DNA of 64,000 bases from an uncultured Paraburkholderia sp. (GTDB taxonomy: Bacteria > Pseudomonadota > Gammaproteobacteria > Burkholderiales > Burkholderiaceae). Of this stretch, positions 1 through 8,234 are shown piece after piece. Within the stretch, counting starts at the first letter, position 1. Each line of letters begins with the position of its first letter. Both the position numbers and the translations under genes were made by a program. Location of the stretch: positions 744,001-808,000 of the forward strand of contig CALNWN010000001.1 of NCBI GenBank assembly GCA_940746715.1, written 5' to 3'. The notes beneath the pieces are model-generated. The model searched no databases. It saw nothing but the letters and a program-made list of their open reading frames with translations, and was not told where the DNA came from.

Positions 1-202
1 GCAGATCGGCCACCCCGCCGACGTGGTCTTGATGATGGTGCGTGAGTAAAATAGCGCTCAGCCGCCACCCGCGTTTGGCCAGATAGGCGCGAACAGGAGC
101 GGCTTCGCCCGGATCGACGACGACCGCATGGTGCCCGTCGGAAACGACCCAGATGTAATTGTCTTCAAACGCCGGGACCGGTACGTACTCGAGCGCATTC
201 AT
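1..202 (-). CDS. gloB: Hydroxyacylglutathione hydrolase (glyoxalase II), N-terminal part, cut by window edge
   Basis: Only the first 67 residues are inside the window, read leftward from the ATG at 202. The metallo-beta-lactamase metal-binding motif [10 protein letters not shown] lies at residues 54-63 (His55, His57, Asp59, His60), after the typical N-terminal strand that ends in DNYIWVV. The enzyme hydrolyses S-lactoylglutathione to D-lactate and glutathione in the cytosolic glyoxalase pathway. It is divergent from the methyltransferase at 222 with only 19 bases between the start codons, so the two promoters must overlap the opposite coding regions. The gloB/methyltransferase/rnhA/dnaQ order matches gloB-yafS-rnhA-dnaQ of enterobacteria, which supports the identification. 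Confidence 0.93.
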   Translation of the reverse strand, partial: MNALEYVPVPAFEDNYIWVVSDGHHAVVVDPGEAAPVRAYLAKRGWRLSAILLTHHHQDHVGGVADL

Positions 203-221
203 AGGCGACGCATTCTTTGAT

Positions 222-1094
222 ATGACTGACCGAGCGATTATAGACTGGCCCGCCTGGACGGATTCGCCGCCTGGCCGCTACGTGCTCGAGTGGGAACAGA
301 CCCAGCTCGACCGGGTGGTCTCCGACGTGTTCGGCTACCACGCGCTGCAACTCGGCCTGCCGCAGCTCGATGCCTTGCGCGAAAACCGCATGCCCTGCCG
401 CGGGCTGGTGCTCGACGCCGCGAGCGGCGCGAGCGCGCCCTACAGTTTCCCGCGCGCAGGCCCGCATGGCGGCCATGGCGGGAACGGAGCGGGCAACGGC
501 ATGCACGCGGGGCCGGCGCCCGGCGGCTACGCGCCGCTGCCCGCGCCCGGCGGGCGCAGCGCCGTCTGGTGCGACTTGCTGGATTTGCCTTTCGAGGCCC
601 AAAGCGTCGATCTGCTCGTGATGCCGCATACGCTCGAATTCACGAGCGACCAGCACCGCCTGCTGCGCGAGGCCGAGCGCGTGCTGATGCCGGAGGGCCA
701 GTTGATCATTCTCGGCTTCAACTCGCTGTCGCTATGGGGCGCCCGGCAATCGGTCGGCAAGATGACCGGGCGGCCGTTCGTGCCCGCCGCCGTCGACCTG
801 ATCGCCTTCACGCGTCTGAAAGACTGGATCAAGCTGCTCGGCTTCGATCTTGAACGCGGGCGTTTCGGCTGCTATCGTCCGCCGCTCGACAGCGACCAGT
901 GGCTCTCGCGCTACGGTTTCATGGAAGCCGCCGGCGACCGCTGGTGGCCGATCTTCGGCGCGACCTACATGATCAAGGCGATCAAGCGCGTGCGCGGCAT
1001 GCGCCTCGTCGGGCCGCTGAAGGTGAAAAAACCTGTCCTCGCCGCCGGCCTCGCGCCCGCCGCCACACCGAACACACGCAACCACACTCAATGA
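222..1094 (+). CDS. Class I SAM-dependent methyltransferase, YafS-like
   Basis: About 290 residues. A motif I-like segment (LVLDAASG) is followed by [12 protein letters not shown] and a motif like [14 protein letters not shown], typical of class I methyltransferases. Its place between gloB and rnhA is that of E. coli yafS; the substrate is unknown. Right after motif I there is a Gly/Pro/Ala-rich stretch of roughly 35 residues that interrupts the SAM-binding fold and looks like an insertion. I chose the ATG at 222 because longer starts run into gloB. The stop overlaps the rnhA start (ATGA at 1091-1094), so the two genes are translationally coupled. Confidence 0.82.
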   Translation: MTDRAIIDWPAWTDSPPGRYVLEWEQTQLDRVVSDVFGYHALQLGLPQLDALRENRMPCRGLVLDAASGASAPYSFPRAGPHGGHGGNGAGNGMHAGPAPGGYAPLPAPGGRSAVWCDLLDLPFEAQSVDLLVMPHTLEFTSDQHRLLREAERVLMPEGQLIILGFNSLSLWGARQSVGKMTGRPFVPAAVDLIAFTRLKDWIKLLGFDLERGRFGCYRPPLDSDQWLSRYGFMEAAGDRWWPIFGATYMIKAIKRVRGMRLVGPLKVKKPVLAAGLAPAATPNTRNHTQ

Positions 1095-1537
1095 CAGCGA
1101 ACATCATCGACATTTATACCGACGGCGCCTGCAAGGGCAACCCGGGCCCCGGCGGCTGGGGCGCCCTTTTGCGCTTCGGCGATCAGGAAAAAGAGCTGTT
1201 CGGCGGAGAAGCGAATACGACCAACAACCGCATGGAGCTGATGGGCGTGATCTCCGCGCTCGAAGCATTGAAGCGCCCGTGTCAGGTCGTCGTGCACACC
1301 GACTCGCAGTATGTGCAGAAAGGCCTCAGCGAATGGATCCACGGCTGGAAGAAGAAGGGCTGGGTCACGGCCGCGAAGCAGCCCGTGAAAAATGCGGATT
1401 TGTGGAAACGGCTCGATGCGCTCGTCGCGCAGCACGAAGTGGAATGGCGCTGGGTGCGCGGGCACAACGGCCATCCGGAAAACGAGCGCGCCGATCAGCT
1501 CGCCAATCGCGGCGTGGCGTCGCTCGCGGAACTGTGA
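1091..1537 (+). CDS. rnhA: Ribonuclease HI
   Basis: 148 residues, the normal family length. The enzyme cleaves RNA in RNA:DNA hybrids during replication and R-loop removal. All four acidic catalytic residues are present: Asp11 in [16 protein letters not shown], Glu49 in NNRMEL, Asp71 in HTDSQY and Asp135 in NERADQLA, plus His125 in the GHNGH loop. The basic Trp/Lys handle ([10 protein letters not shown]) is intact. The start overlaps the upstream methyltransferase stop by four bases. dnaQ follows after 123 bases, the same rnhA-dnaQ pairing seen in gammaproteobacteria, here co-directional rather than divergent. Confidence 0.97.
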   Translation: MTANIIDIYTDGACKGNPGPGGWGALLRFGDQEKELFGGEANTTNNRMELMGVISALEALKRPCQVVVHTDSQYVQKGLSEWIHGWKKKGWVTAAKQPVKNADLWKRLDALVAQHEVEWRWVRGHNGHPENERADQLANRGVASLAEL

Positions 1538-1660
1538 CGCCCGAGCGCTTCACCTGCGCTCTTTTCTCTGCGCCGTGTTCCGCGTCTTTTCCCGCGCCCT
1601 TTCCGCGCCTTTTTCCGCGCTGATTTCCGGCTGCAATTTTTGAGGCAAAGCTAATCCGAC

Positions 1661-2395
1661 ATGCGTCAACTCATCCTCGATACTGAAACGACCGGCCTCA
1701 ATGCGCGCACTGGCGACCGCATCATCGAAGTCGGCTGCGTCGAACTGGTGAACCGCCGGCTCACCGGCAACAACCTGCACTTCTATATCAATCCGGAGCG
1801 CGACAGCGATCCGGGCGCGCTCGCGGTCCACGGCCTGACCACCGAGTTTCTCAGCGACAAGCCGAAGTTCGCGGAAATAGCCGACGAGTTTCGCGACTTC
1901 ATTCAGGGCGCGGACCTGATCATTCACAACGCGCCGTTCGACATCGGTTTTCTGGATGCCGAATTCGCGCTGCTCGGCCTGCCGCCCGTGAGTACGCATT
2001 GCGGCGAGATCATCGACACGCTCGCGCGCGCCAAGCAGATGTTCCCCGGCAAGCGCAATTCGCTCGACGCGCTGTGCGATCGCTTCGGCATCAGCAATGC
2101 GCACCGCACGCTGCACGGCGCGCTGCTCGACTCCGAACTGCTCGCCGAGGTGTATCTCGCGATGACGCGCGGCCAGGAAAGCCTCGTCATCGACATGCTG
2201 GGGGAATCGCATGCCGGCGGGGAAGCGAATGCGCCGCGCGTCGCGCTGGAGTCGCTCGACCTCGTGGTGATCGCAGCCAGCGACGAAGAACTGGCTGCGC
2301 ATCAGGCGGTGCTCGACGGCCTCGACAAGGCGGTGAAAGGCACGAGCGTGTGGCGTCTCGAACCTGCGCCCGTGTCGGATGAGCAAACCGCTTAA
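1661..2395 (+). CDS. dnaQ: DNA polymerase III epsilon subunit, proofreading 3'-5' exonuclease
   Basis: 244 residues. DEDDh exonuclease motifs are in order: Exo I LDTETTGL (Asp7, Glu9), Exo II HNAPFDIGFLD and Exo III in HRTLHGALLDSELLAEVY, which supplies the final His and Asp. The C-terminal tail after the exonuclease domain is the part that binds the alpha subunit. It proofreads replication errors inside the polymerase III core. It follows rnhA and is followed by a tRNA-Val gene. No internal disruption is seen, as expected for a gene whose loss is severely mutagenic. Confidence 0.96.
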   Translation: MRQLILDTETTGLNARTGDRIIEVGCVELVNRRLTGNNLHFYINPERDSDPGALAVHGLTTEFLSDKPKFAEIADEFRDFIQGADLIIHNAPFDIGFLDAEFALLGLPPVSTHCGEIIDTLARAKQMFPGKRNSLDALCDRFGISNAHRTLHGALLDSELLAEVYLAMTRGQESLVIDMLGESHAGGEANAPRVALESLDLVVIAASDEELAAHQAVLDGLDKAVKGTSVWRLEPAPVSDEQTA

Positions 2396-2401
2396 AAAGT
2401 G

Positions 2402-2431
2402 CTGGACGAGTCAGAAAATCCCTGACATAAT
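2402..2431 (+). promoter_or_regulatory. Probable promoter of tRNA-Val
   Basis: An extended -10 element, TGACATAAT with hexamer at 2426-2431, sits 12 bases before the mature tRNA. A weak -35 (CTGGAC, 2402-2407) lies 18 bases upstream. Its position directly before a stable RNA gene supports the call; the -35 is poor. Confidence 0.4.
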
Positions 2432-2443
2432 CTTAATTTATCC

Positions 2444-2518
2444 GGGTGGTTAGCTCAGCGGTAGAGCACTGCCTTCACACGGCAGGGGTCGCTGGTTCGA
2501 TCCCAGTACTACCCACCA
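2444..2518 (+). tRNA. tRNA-Val (anticodon CAC)
   Basis: 75 nt cloverleaf including an encoded CCA end (2516-2518). The acceptor stem GGGTGGT pairs with ACTACCC, with one G-U pair. The D arm begins TAGCTCAGC, the anticodon loop is TTCACAC with anticodon CAC (reads GUG), and the T arm contains GGTTCGATCC. It follows dnaQ and is closed by a strong terminator. Confidence 0.97.
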
Positions 2519-2546
2519 GATTCTTGGTGTGTCGATCACCGAAGAC

Positions 2547-2580
2547 AAAGGGCTTACGCAGAAATGCGTAAGCCCTTTTT
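2547..2580 (+). terminator. Intrinsic terminator after tRNA-Val
   Basis: A perfect 14-bp stem (AAAGGGCTTACGCA against TGCGTAAGCCCTTT) closes a GAAA tetraloop and runs into a T tract. The A-rich 5' side means it could also stop transcription from the other strand. Confidence 0.9.
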
Positions 2581-2582
2581 CC

Positions 2583-3012
2583 GTTTTGTCTTTTTGCTTT
2601 CTGTGCTCTGGCTCTGCAAGCGCAAGCGCGGTCAACACTGAAACCTCGTCGTTTGCAGCAGTCAGCCGTGCTAATATAGTGGGTTCTCGGGCATTCGCTC
2701 CGTCTACTTTCCCCACCTCATCGACTACAGGGAGGCGTCACATGTTCGCAGTGCATATGGCTGTCCCTGACATAGTCCCGCGACGCGTTACTTCGTCGCT
2801 CTCTCGTGGCTCGCGGTCGCTGATCCGTCAGTAAACCGTTGCCCTTCGCGGAACAGCCCGACAAGGCGCTCCACGCAATTCCAGACAGTCCACAGCTCGG
2901 TACGCAGGCCTATCGCCGCCGCCTCATTGCCGTTCAACGGCACGGTCGACTGTCTCTTCATTCTGCTTTTGACTGGAACCCCGCTGCGTCACGCGCACCC
3001 GGGTTGTCACAC
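2583..3012. other. Intergenic stretch, possible 30-codon ORF, nothing recognised
   Basis: About 430 bases between the tRNA-Val terminator and the decayed ABC exporter. The only candidate is an ATG ORF at 2742-2834 (30 residues, starting MFAVHMAVPD) with a GGGAGG ribosome-binding site eight bases upstream. It has no recognisable domain. The sequence may be decayed DNA that once belonged to the region upstream of the exporter. Confidence 0.4.
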
Positions 3013-4745
3013 ATGACCGGAAAAAACTCGACTTTCGCGGGCAGGCCTTCAAGGATGTCCTCGGCTTCACCTTCCATCACTGGGCGCAACAACCGTGGCG
3101 CATCGTCGTCATTGCGGCGCTCGTCGAACTGGCGCGGCAGCGCATGGCACGCGGCCATCACGGCGTTTGCCGTGCTCGGCGCGCTGGGACTCGGCGCCAC
3201 CCTGCTGCGCCAAGGCATGTACTTCAACATCATCAAGCTGACGCTCAAGATGATGAGCGAGATCGCCGCCAACGCGTTTCATCGCGTGCGACGGTTTTCG
3301 ACCGACTGGCATGCGAACAGCTTCGCCGGCTCGACGGTACGCAAGATCACGCGCGGCATGTGGGCGCTCGACCTGCTGAACGACACGCTGCTGATCGCGC
3401 TCTTTCCGTCGCTGATCATGCTGGTGGGCGCGACGCTCCTGCTCGGCTGGCGCTGGCCGATGATGGGCGCGGTGGTCGGCGTCGGCTCGCTGCTCTATAT
3501 CGCCGTGACGGTCGCACTGTCGCTCGGCTACGTCGCGCCCGCCGCGCGCCTCGCCCATGCGCGGGATACGCGCATGGGCGGCACGCTTGCGGACGCGGTC
3601 AGCTGCAATGGCGTGGTCAAGGCCTTCGGCGCGGAAGCGCGCGAAGAGCTGCTGCTTGCGCGCGTGATCGGCAAGTGGCGCGAGCGCACGCGGCACACGT
3701 GGACCCGCGGCACGATCAACGGCGGCGTGCAGGGCGCGATGCTGGTGGCGATTTTGCCTTGACGATGTTCTTCAGGCTGTAAGGCTATCTGCGCGAGGTC
3801 GGCATGCATATCCGCAACTTGCAGCGCTCGGTCAACGACATGGAGGAACTGGTGTCGCTCGAGCGGCAGCCGCTCGGCATCGAGGATCGGCCGGGCGCCG
3901 GTCCGATTGCGATCGGCCACGGCGAGATCCGCTTCGAGCGCGTCACGTTTCACTACGGCGCGAACGCCACTCCGCTCTATCGCGATTTCTCCGTGCGCAT
4001 TGCGCCGGGCGAACGCGTGGGGCTGGTCGGCCATTCGGGTTCGGGCAAGACGACCTTCATCAAGCTGATCCAGCGTCTGTACGACGTGTCGGAAGGCCGC
4101 ATCACGATCGACGGTCAGGACATCGCCCAGGTGAAGCAGGCGTCCTGCGCAGCCAGATTGCCATCGTGCAGCAGGAGCCGGTGTTGTTTCACCGGTCGCT
4201 CGCCGAGAACATCGCGTATGCGCGTCCCGATGCGAACCGCGCCGACATCGAGCGAGCCGCGCGGCTTCGCCAACGCGCACGAGTTCATCAGCGCCCTGCC
4301 GCACGGCTACGACACGTTGGTCGGCGAGCGCGGCATCAAGCTCTCGGGCGGCGAACGTCAGCGGGTGGGGATCGCGCGGGAGTTTCTCGCGGACGCCCGC
4401 ATCCTGATCCTCGACGAAGCCACGTCGAGCCTCGACAGCGAAAGCGAAGTGCTGATCCAGCAGGCCATGGAACGGCTGATGGTGGGCCGCACGACGCTCG
4501 TCGTGGCGCACCGACTGTCGACGGTGCGCGCGCTCGACCGCCTGCTCGTGCTCGACAAGGGCAAGGTGATCGAGGAAGGCACGCACGAAACGCTGATCGG
4601 TCTCGAGAAGGGCGTGTACCGGCGGCTTTTCGAACGCCAGGCGCTGGAATTGATCAAGGGCTTGGGCGAAGCGCCGGTCGGGCATGAAACGCGGCGCATG
4701 CGCAGCGCCGCAATCGACGATTCGAGCTTGCTGGTCGGCAAGTAA
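3013..4745 (+). pseudogene. Decayed ABC exporter (fused permease and ATPase), several frameshifts and a nonsense codon
   Basis: Remnant of an exporter-type half transporter (membrane domain then nucleotide-binding domain). The reading frame changes near 3140, where the first membrane helices look deleted, and near 3755 (one base lost, with a further missing segment). A TAA at 3780-3782 stands where related proteins read [17 protein letters not shown], so a Gln codon became a stop. The frame then shifts near 4148 (one base lost) and is restored near 4265 (one base gained). The ATPase half is still readable: Walker [10 protein letters not shown], signature LSGGERQR, Walker [15 protein letters not shown], and the H-loop VVAHRLST. 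An intact exporter of the same class lies at 8235. It cannot make a working transporter as read. Confidence 0.9.
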
Positions 4746-4817
4746 GAACGGCAACGAGGGCACGCGTCGGGCGCAAGCGCTTATCACCCGAGGCGCTTTC
4801 CGCCGACGCGCCGCCGG

Positions 4818-5282
4818 TCACACCACGCCGGAAGGCAAACCGATGCCGCGCGCCATGCCCGTCGCCGCGAACACCATCAGCACCAGCAAGACAGTCTGAA
4901 TCACGCTCAGGTGCGCATAACGCCGCGCGTTGTGCAGATCCGGCGCCTCGCCCTTGCGTATCGACGCGCGCCAGCGCATCAATCCCAGCATCGACGGAAC
5001 TTCAAGCACGATGATGATGACGAGCAGCGCCATCTTCACGTGAAAGAGCGGCTCGTGGACATAGTAGTCGGCGCCCTTTTCGTAAGGACCGAAAACCCGC
5101 AGCAGTCCGGTCGCGACCAGCACCGCCGCGGACAGACCCCAGCGCGTGTCCGCGCGGAACACCGAGCGTAGCGCGGCCGGCACCGCCGCGCGGCGCAGCG
5201 ACCACGTGCGCCGCAAGATCGACGCAAGCGCAAAGCCATAGGCGAGCAGATGAAGAGCGGCAAGTAACCAGCGAACCAGCAT
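4818..5282 (-). CDS. DUF2214-like integral membrane protein
   Basis: About 154 residues with four hydrophobic segments: an N-terminal helix (VRWLLAALHLLAYGFALA), one around WGLSAAVLVATGLL, a strongly hydrophobic MALLVIIIVLEVPSMLGLM and a C-terminal VIQTVLLVLMVFAATGMARG. The conserved EKGADYYVHEPLFHVKMAL segment between helices two and three fits the DUF2214 family. The function of that family is unknown. I chose the ATG at 5282 because AGGAG lies five bases upstream; a start at 5303 is possible. It stands alone, facing the decayed ABC exporter. Confidence 0.78.
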   Translation of the reverse strand: MLVRWLLAALHLLAYGFALASILRRTWSLRRAAVPAALRSVFRADTRWGLSAAVLVATGLLRVFGPYEKGADYYVHEPLFHVKMALLVIIIVLEVPSMLGLMRWRASIRKGEAPDLHNARRYAHLSVIQTVLLVLMVFAATGMARGIGLPSGVV

Positions 5283-5430
5283 AGCGACTCCTGCAAACGA
5301 CACGGCACATCGATTGTTATCACTCGCCCGCCATCCGGCGCGGGCGGCATCTTCATTTCATTATCGGCCACGGCTTACTTTACAACGCGCTCGTCGGTTG
5401 CAGCATGTGACCGACTGCACACAGCGCGCT

Positions 5431-6285
5431 TCACACTTGCCGCAAGGTGCTGTCGAGCGCGCGTGCCGCCACGCGGTCGCCTTCGGTCGTCAACGCGGCG
5501 CGAAATACCGTCTGCCTGTTGTGACCCGCCGCAGCCGGCGAATCCCACAGCAACTCGATCTTCGGACGCCGCCCGAATGCGGCGCGGGCAAGCGACGGCG
5601 CACCGGTCGAGCGCGGCGCCGCGAACGTGGCGAGCGTATCGCCCGCGGCATGGAGCGCGACGATCGGCGTGGGCGGCGCCGCAGACCGCGTGCCTGGAGC
5701 GTCCGCCCAACGCACCGAAAGCTCGCGGGCGTCATACTGACCGACCTTGCGACGCTCGGCCCATACGCTCACGGTCCGCGTCAGCGGATCGAGCGAGACC
5801 GCATAGCGCCCGATTGCGAAACGGCGCGCGGCAATGTTGGTGCGCCACAGCGCGCGCGGCCGGCAGATCCACAGAACCGCTGCATAGAGCGCGGGCGCGG
5901 CCAGCAGCCAGCCGTTCGTCGCCGCCACTGTTTGCGCGGCGCGCCGCCAGCCGGCGCTGACCGCGAACGCGCTGACGACCCAGATGGCGAACAGAAAGCC
6001 GAGGAAGGCAAACAGACGAAGCGTTTGCCGCAGCCACTGCGGCAACGGATGGAACGGCCGCTCGGCAACCGCGCGCGCGCCGGGCAAGAAGATCAGTAGG
6101 AACAGGAAGACGAGGTTGATGCACGCCCACGGCGACGACGCCATGGCCGACAGCGATGTCGCCAGATTCATCTCCGACATCGAAAACAGCCAGCGGGCGA
6201 GGAGCACGAGACCGATGGCGCGCAACGCGAAAATCGTTCCGGCGCCGGGCGCGGCATTCGCACGCGTCTCTTTCGTTCTCGCCAA
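5431..6285 (-). CDS. Unrecognised membrane protein, probable TTG start
   Basis: About 284 residues. The N-terminal half has several hydrophobic segments (TIFALRAIGLVLLARWLF, WACINLVFLFLLIFLPGARA, LFAFLGFLFAIWVVSAFAVS, GWLLAAPALYAAVLWI). The C-terminal half is soluble, Arg/Ala-rich and has no motif I recognise. A perfect Shine-Dalgarno AGGAGG (6291-6296) sits five bases before an in-frame TTG at 6285, which I take as the start; the ATG at 6336 has no ribosome-binding site. It is co-directional with the glycosyltransferase but separated from it by a hairpin. Function unknown. Confidence 0.6.
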   Translation of the reverse strand: MARTKETRANAAPGAGTIFALRAIGLVLLARWLFSMSEMNLATSLSAMASSPWACINLVFLFLLIFLPGARAVAERPFHPLPQWLRQTLRLFAFLGFLFAIWVVSAFAVSAGWRRAAQTVAATNGWLLAAPALYAAVLWICRPRALWRTNIAARRFAIGRYAVSLDPLTRTVSVWAERRKVGQYDARELSVRWADAPGTRSAAPPTPIVALHAAGDTLATFAAPRSTGAPSLARAAFGRRPKIELLWDSPAAAGHNRQTVFRAALTTEGDRVAARALDSTLRQV

Positions 6286-6427
6286 GGCATCCTCCTGTCG
6301 TCGGCGACGCCGCAGCCAAATTTGCGGCACGGCCATTATAGGGATATTACGGATCGCGGCTGGCCCCGGGGGCTGCGAAACACTCAGTTTGCATCGCAGA
6401 AAGCGAAAAAACGCGGCGCCGATGCAA

Positions 6428-6462
6428 CAACGCCCCGCGAGCGGCTTGCACGCGGGGCGTTG
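6428..6462 (-). terminator. Hairpin downstream of the glycosyltransferase, possible terminator
   Basis: A perfect 12-bp inverted repeat (CAACGCCCCGCG / CGCGGGGCGTTG) with an 11-base loop lies 104 bases past the glycosyltransferase stop. The T tract is weak on the minus strand (TTGTTGCATC), so termination efficiency is uncertain. Confidence 0.6.
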
Positions 6463-6565
6463 CGGGCGGCCGGCGAAGTCCCCAAAGGGTGCTTTATCCG
6501 CCGAACCTGTTGGTTGCGACCGGCAGTTTCCGGTCTCGCGCGCTTATTTCACACTTAGTTCGCGC

Positions 6566-7630
6566 TCAGTTCGCATTAACTTCGCGCAGCACGGTGCGGT
6601 GCTTCTGACGCAGCAGCTCTTCATACGTAGCGACGTAGTTGCGCGCCATCACCTTCGACGAGAAGCGCGCCTCGAACGCCTCGCGCACCTTCGCGCGCGG
6701 CAGCGCATGCAGGCGCTTGACCGCGGCGACCGCGCTGATTTCGTCTTCCACGACGAAACCCGACACGCCGTTCTCGATCACTTCCGGCACCGAACCGCGA
6801 TTGAACGCGATCACCGGCGTGCCGCACGCCATCGCCTCGATCATTACGAGGCCGAACGGCTCCGGCCAGTCGATCGGGAACACCAGCGCATGCGCGTTGC
6901 CGAGGAACTCACGCTTTTCGGCTTCGCCGATTTCGCCGATGTACTCGACGTGCGGCAGCGCCATCAGCGGCTTGATCACTTCTTCGTAATAGGCACGGTC
7001 GGCCTTGTCGATCTTCGCGGCGACCTTGAGCTTCATGCCTGCCTGGCCGGCGATGCGGATCGCGCGGTCGAGACCCTTCTCCGGCGAAACACGGCCGAGG
7101 AAGGCGAGGTAGCCCGGCTCGACATTCGGGATCGGCTTGAGCACGTCTTCCGGCAGGCCGTGATAGACGGTCTGCAACCAGTTTGCCTGCGGCAGCGGAA
7201 TGCGCTGGTTGTCCGAGATCGACACGACCGGCACGTCCTTGAACGTGTTGAAGATCGGTTGCAGTTCCGGCAGGTCCAGACGTCCGTGCAGCGTGGTCAG
7301 GAACGGCACCGGCTGGCGTGCGAACAGCGAAAACGGGTAATAGTCGATGTGGAAGTGCAGCACGTCGAACTCGTCCGCGCGGCGGCGCACTTCTTCGAGC
7401 AGCAGCATGTGCGGCGCCATCACGTCGCGGATGGTGGGATCGAGGCGCAGCGCTTGCGGCCAGAACGCTTCCAGCTTTGCCGAGGTTTGCGAATCGCCGC
7501 TCGCAAAGAGCGTGACGTCGTGGCGCTGCTCGACCAGCGCTTCGGTCAGATAGGACACCACACGTTCCGTACCACCATACAGCTTGGGAGGAACCGCCTC
7601 GTGCAACGGAGCGATTTGAGCGATTCGCAT
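6566..7630 (-). CDS. Family 4 glycosyltransferase (GT-B fold)
   Basis: About 354 residues. The N-terminal domain begins MRIAQIAPLHEAVPPKLYGG, with the GGTERV loop usual in GT4 enzymes. The C-terminal Rossmann domain has FLGRVSPEKGLDRAI and the EX7E nucleotide-sugar motif in EPFGLVMIEAMACGTPVIAF. It transfers a sugar from an activated donor to an unknown acceptor; a role in surface glycan or glycolipid synthesis is likely. The start at 7630 is preferred because GAGGAG lies nine bases upstream and homologues begin with MRIAQ. It is a single-gene unit. Confidence 0.87.
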   Translation of the reverse strand: MRIAQIAPLHEAVPPKLYGGTERVVSYLTEALVEQRHDVTLFASGDSQTSAKLEAFWPQALRLDPTIRDVMAPHMLLLEEVRRRADEFDVLHFHIDYYPFSLFARQPVPFLTTLHGRLDLPELQPIFNTFKDVPVVSISDNQRIPLPQANWLQTVYHGLPEDVLKPIPNVEPGYLAFLGRVSPEKGLDRAIRIAGQAGMKLKVAAKIDKADRAYYEEVIKPLMALPHVEYIGEIGEAEKREFLGNAHALVFPIDWPEPFGLVMIEAMACGTPVIAFNRGSVPEVIENGVSGFVVEDEISAVAAVKRLHALPRAKVREAFEARFSSKVMARNYVATYEELLRQKHRTVLREVNAN

Positions 7631-8234
7631 AATGAAGAACTCCTCGTAAAAAACCGGCAAAAGTACTGCGTTTGGTAAAAGCGACTCGCTTGCTCGTCAG
7701 GGCAGTCGGCCGGACGCGCCGGCACAGGCCTGATTCTCTCGAGATATCCTGCGATAGATCGCTTCAGTTTAAATAGCCCGAACGATGATCACCGTCCATG
7801 CCTGTGCGGTAAACGCACAGACGTGCCCGACGTTGACAAACTGTCAGAAATTTCGGCAGGGCCTATAGCGCATGCATTATCAATGCCGGAACTTAGCTGC
7901 GCCACAGCATTTCAAAGTCTTTACGTTGTTACAAAGGGGATACACTTTGCAAGCCCTTGTTTTACAAGACAGTTCTACAGTAACGACTGGCCGGCGCGAC
8001 CGCCTTGCATCGGCTCGCCGGCTGCGCTTTGTAAGTTCTTGAGTGAGGCTTGCCGGCACCCGTTGAAAAGAAAGCACCCCGGCTGAATGCAATTTGTAAT
8101 TATACCCCGAAATATTCCGCGATCAGCGTGAACCCCTGCCGCCGCCGTCGGTCGAGCAGGAGGTAGATCGCGGACGTCCATCGCGACACCAATCGCGCCA
8201 AAAGCCCGGATACACAGGGCGCAATCGCCTTTGC
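7631..8234. other. Intergenic region with two small inverted repeats
   Basis: About 600 bases between the divergent glycosyltransferase and ABC exporter with no convincing ORF. Two perfect inverted repeats are close together: CTGTGCG-gtaaa-CGCACAG at 7802-7820 and TGACA-aac-TGTCA at 7834-7846. They are candidate regulator-binding sites for either gene. AT content is higher than in the flanking genes. Confidence 0.5.

Noticed and set aside
2444..4745. Possible integrated element at tRNA-Val
   Set aside because: No integrase, no repeated tRNA 3' end and no mobility genes were seen; a decayed ABC exporter does not make an island.
6428..6462. Riboswitch or attenuator before the membrane protein at 5431-6285
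   Set aside because: The hairpin lies far from that gene's ribosome-binding site and is better placed as the end of the glycosyltransferase unit.
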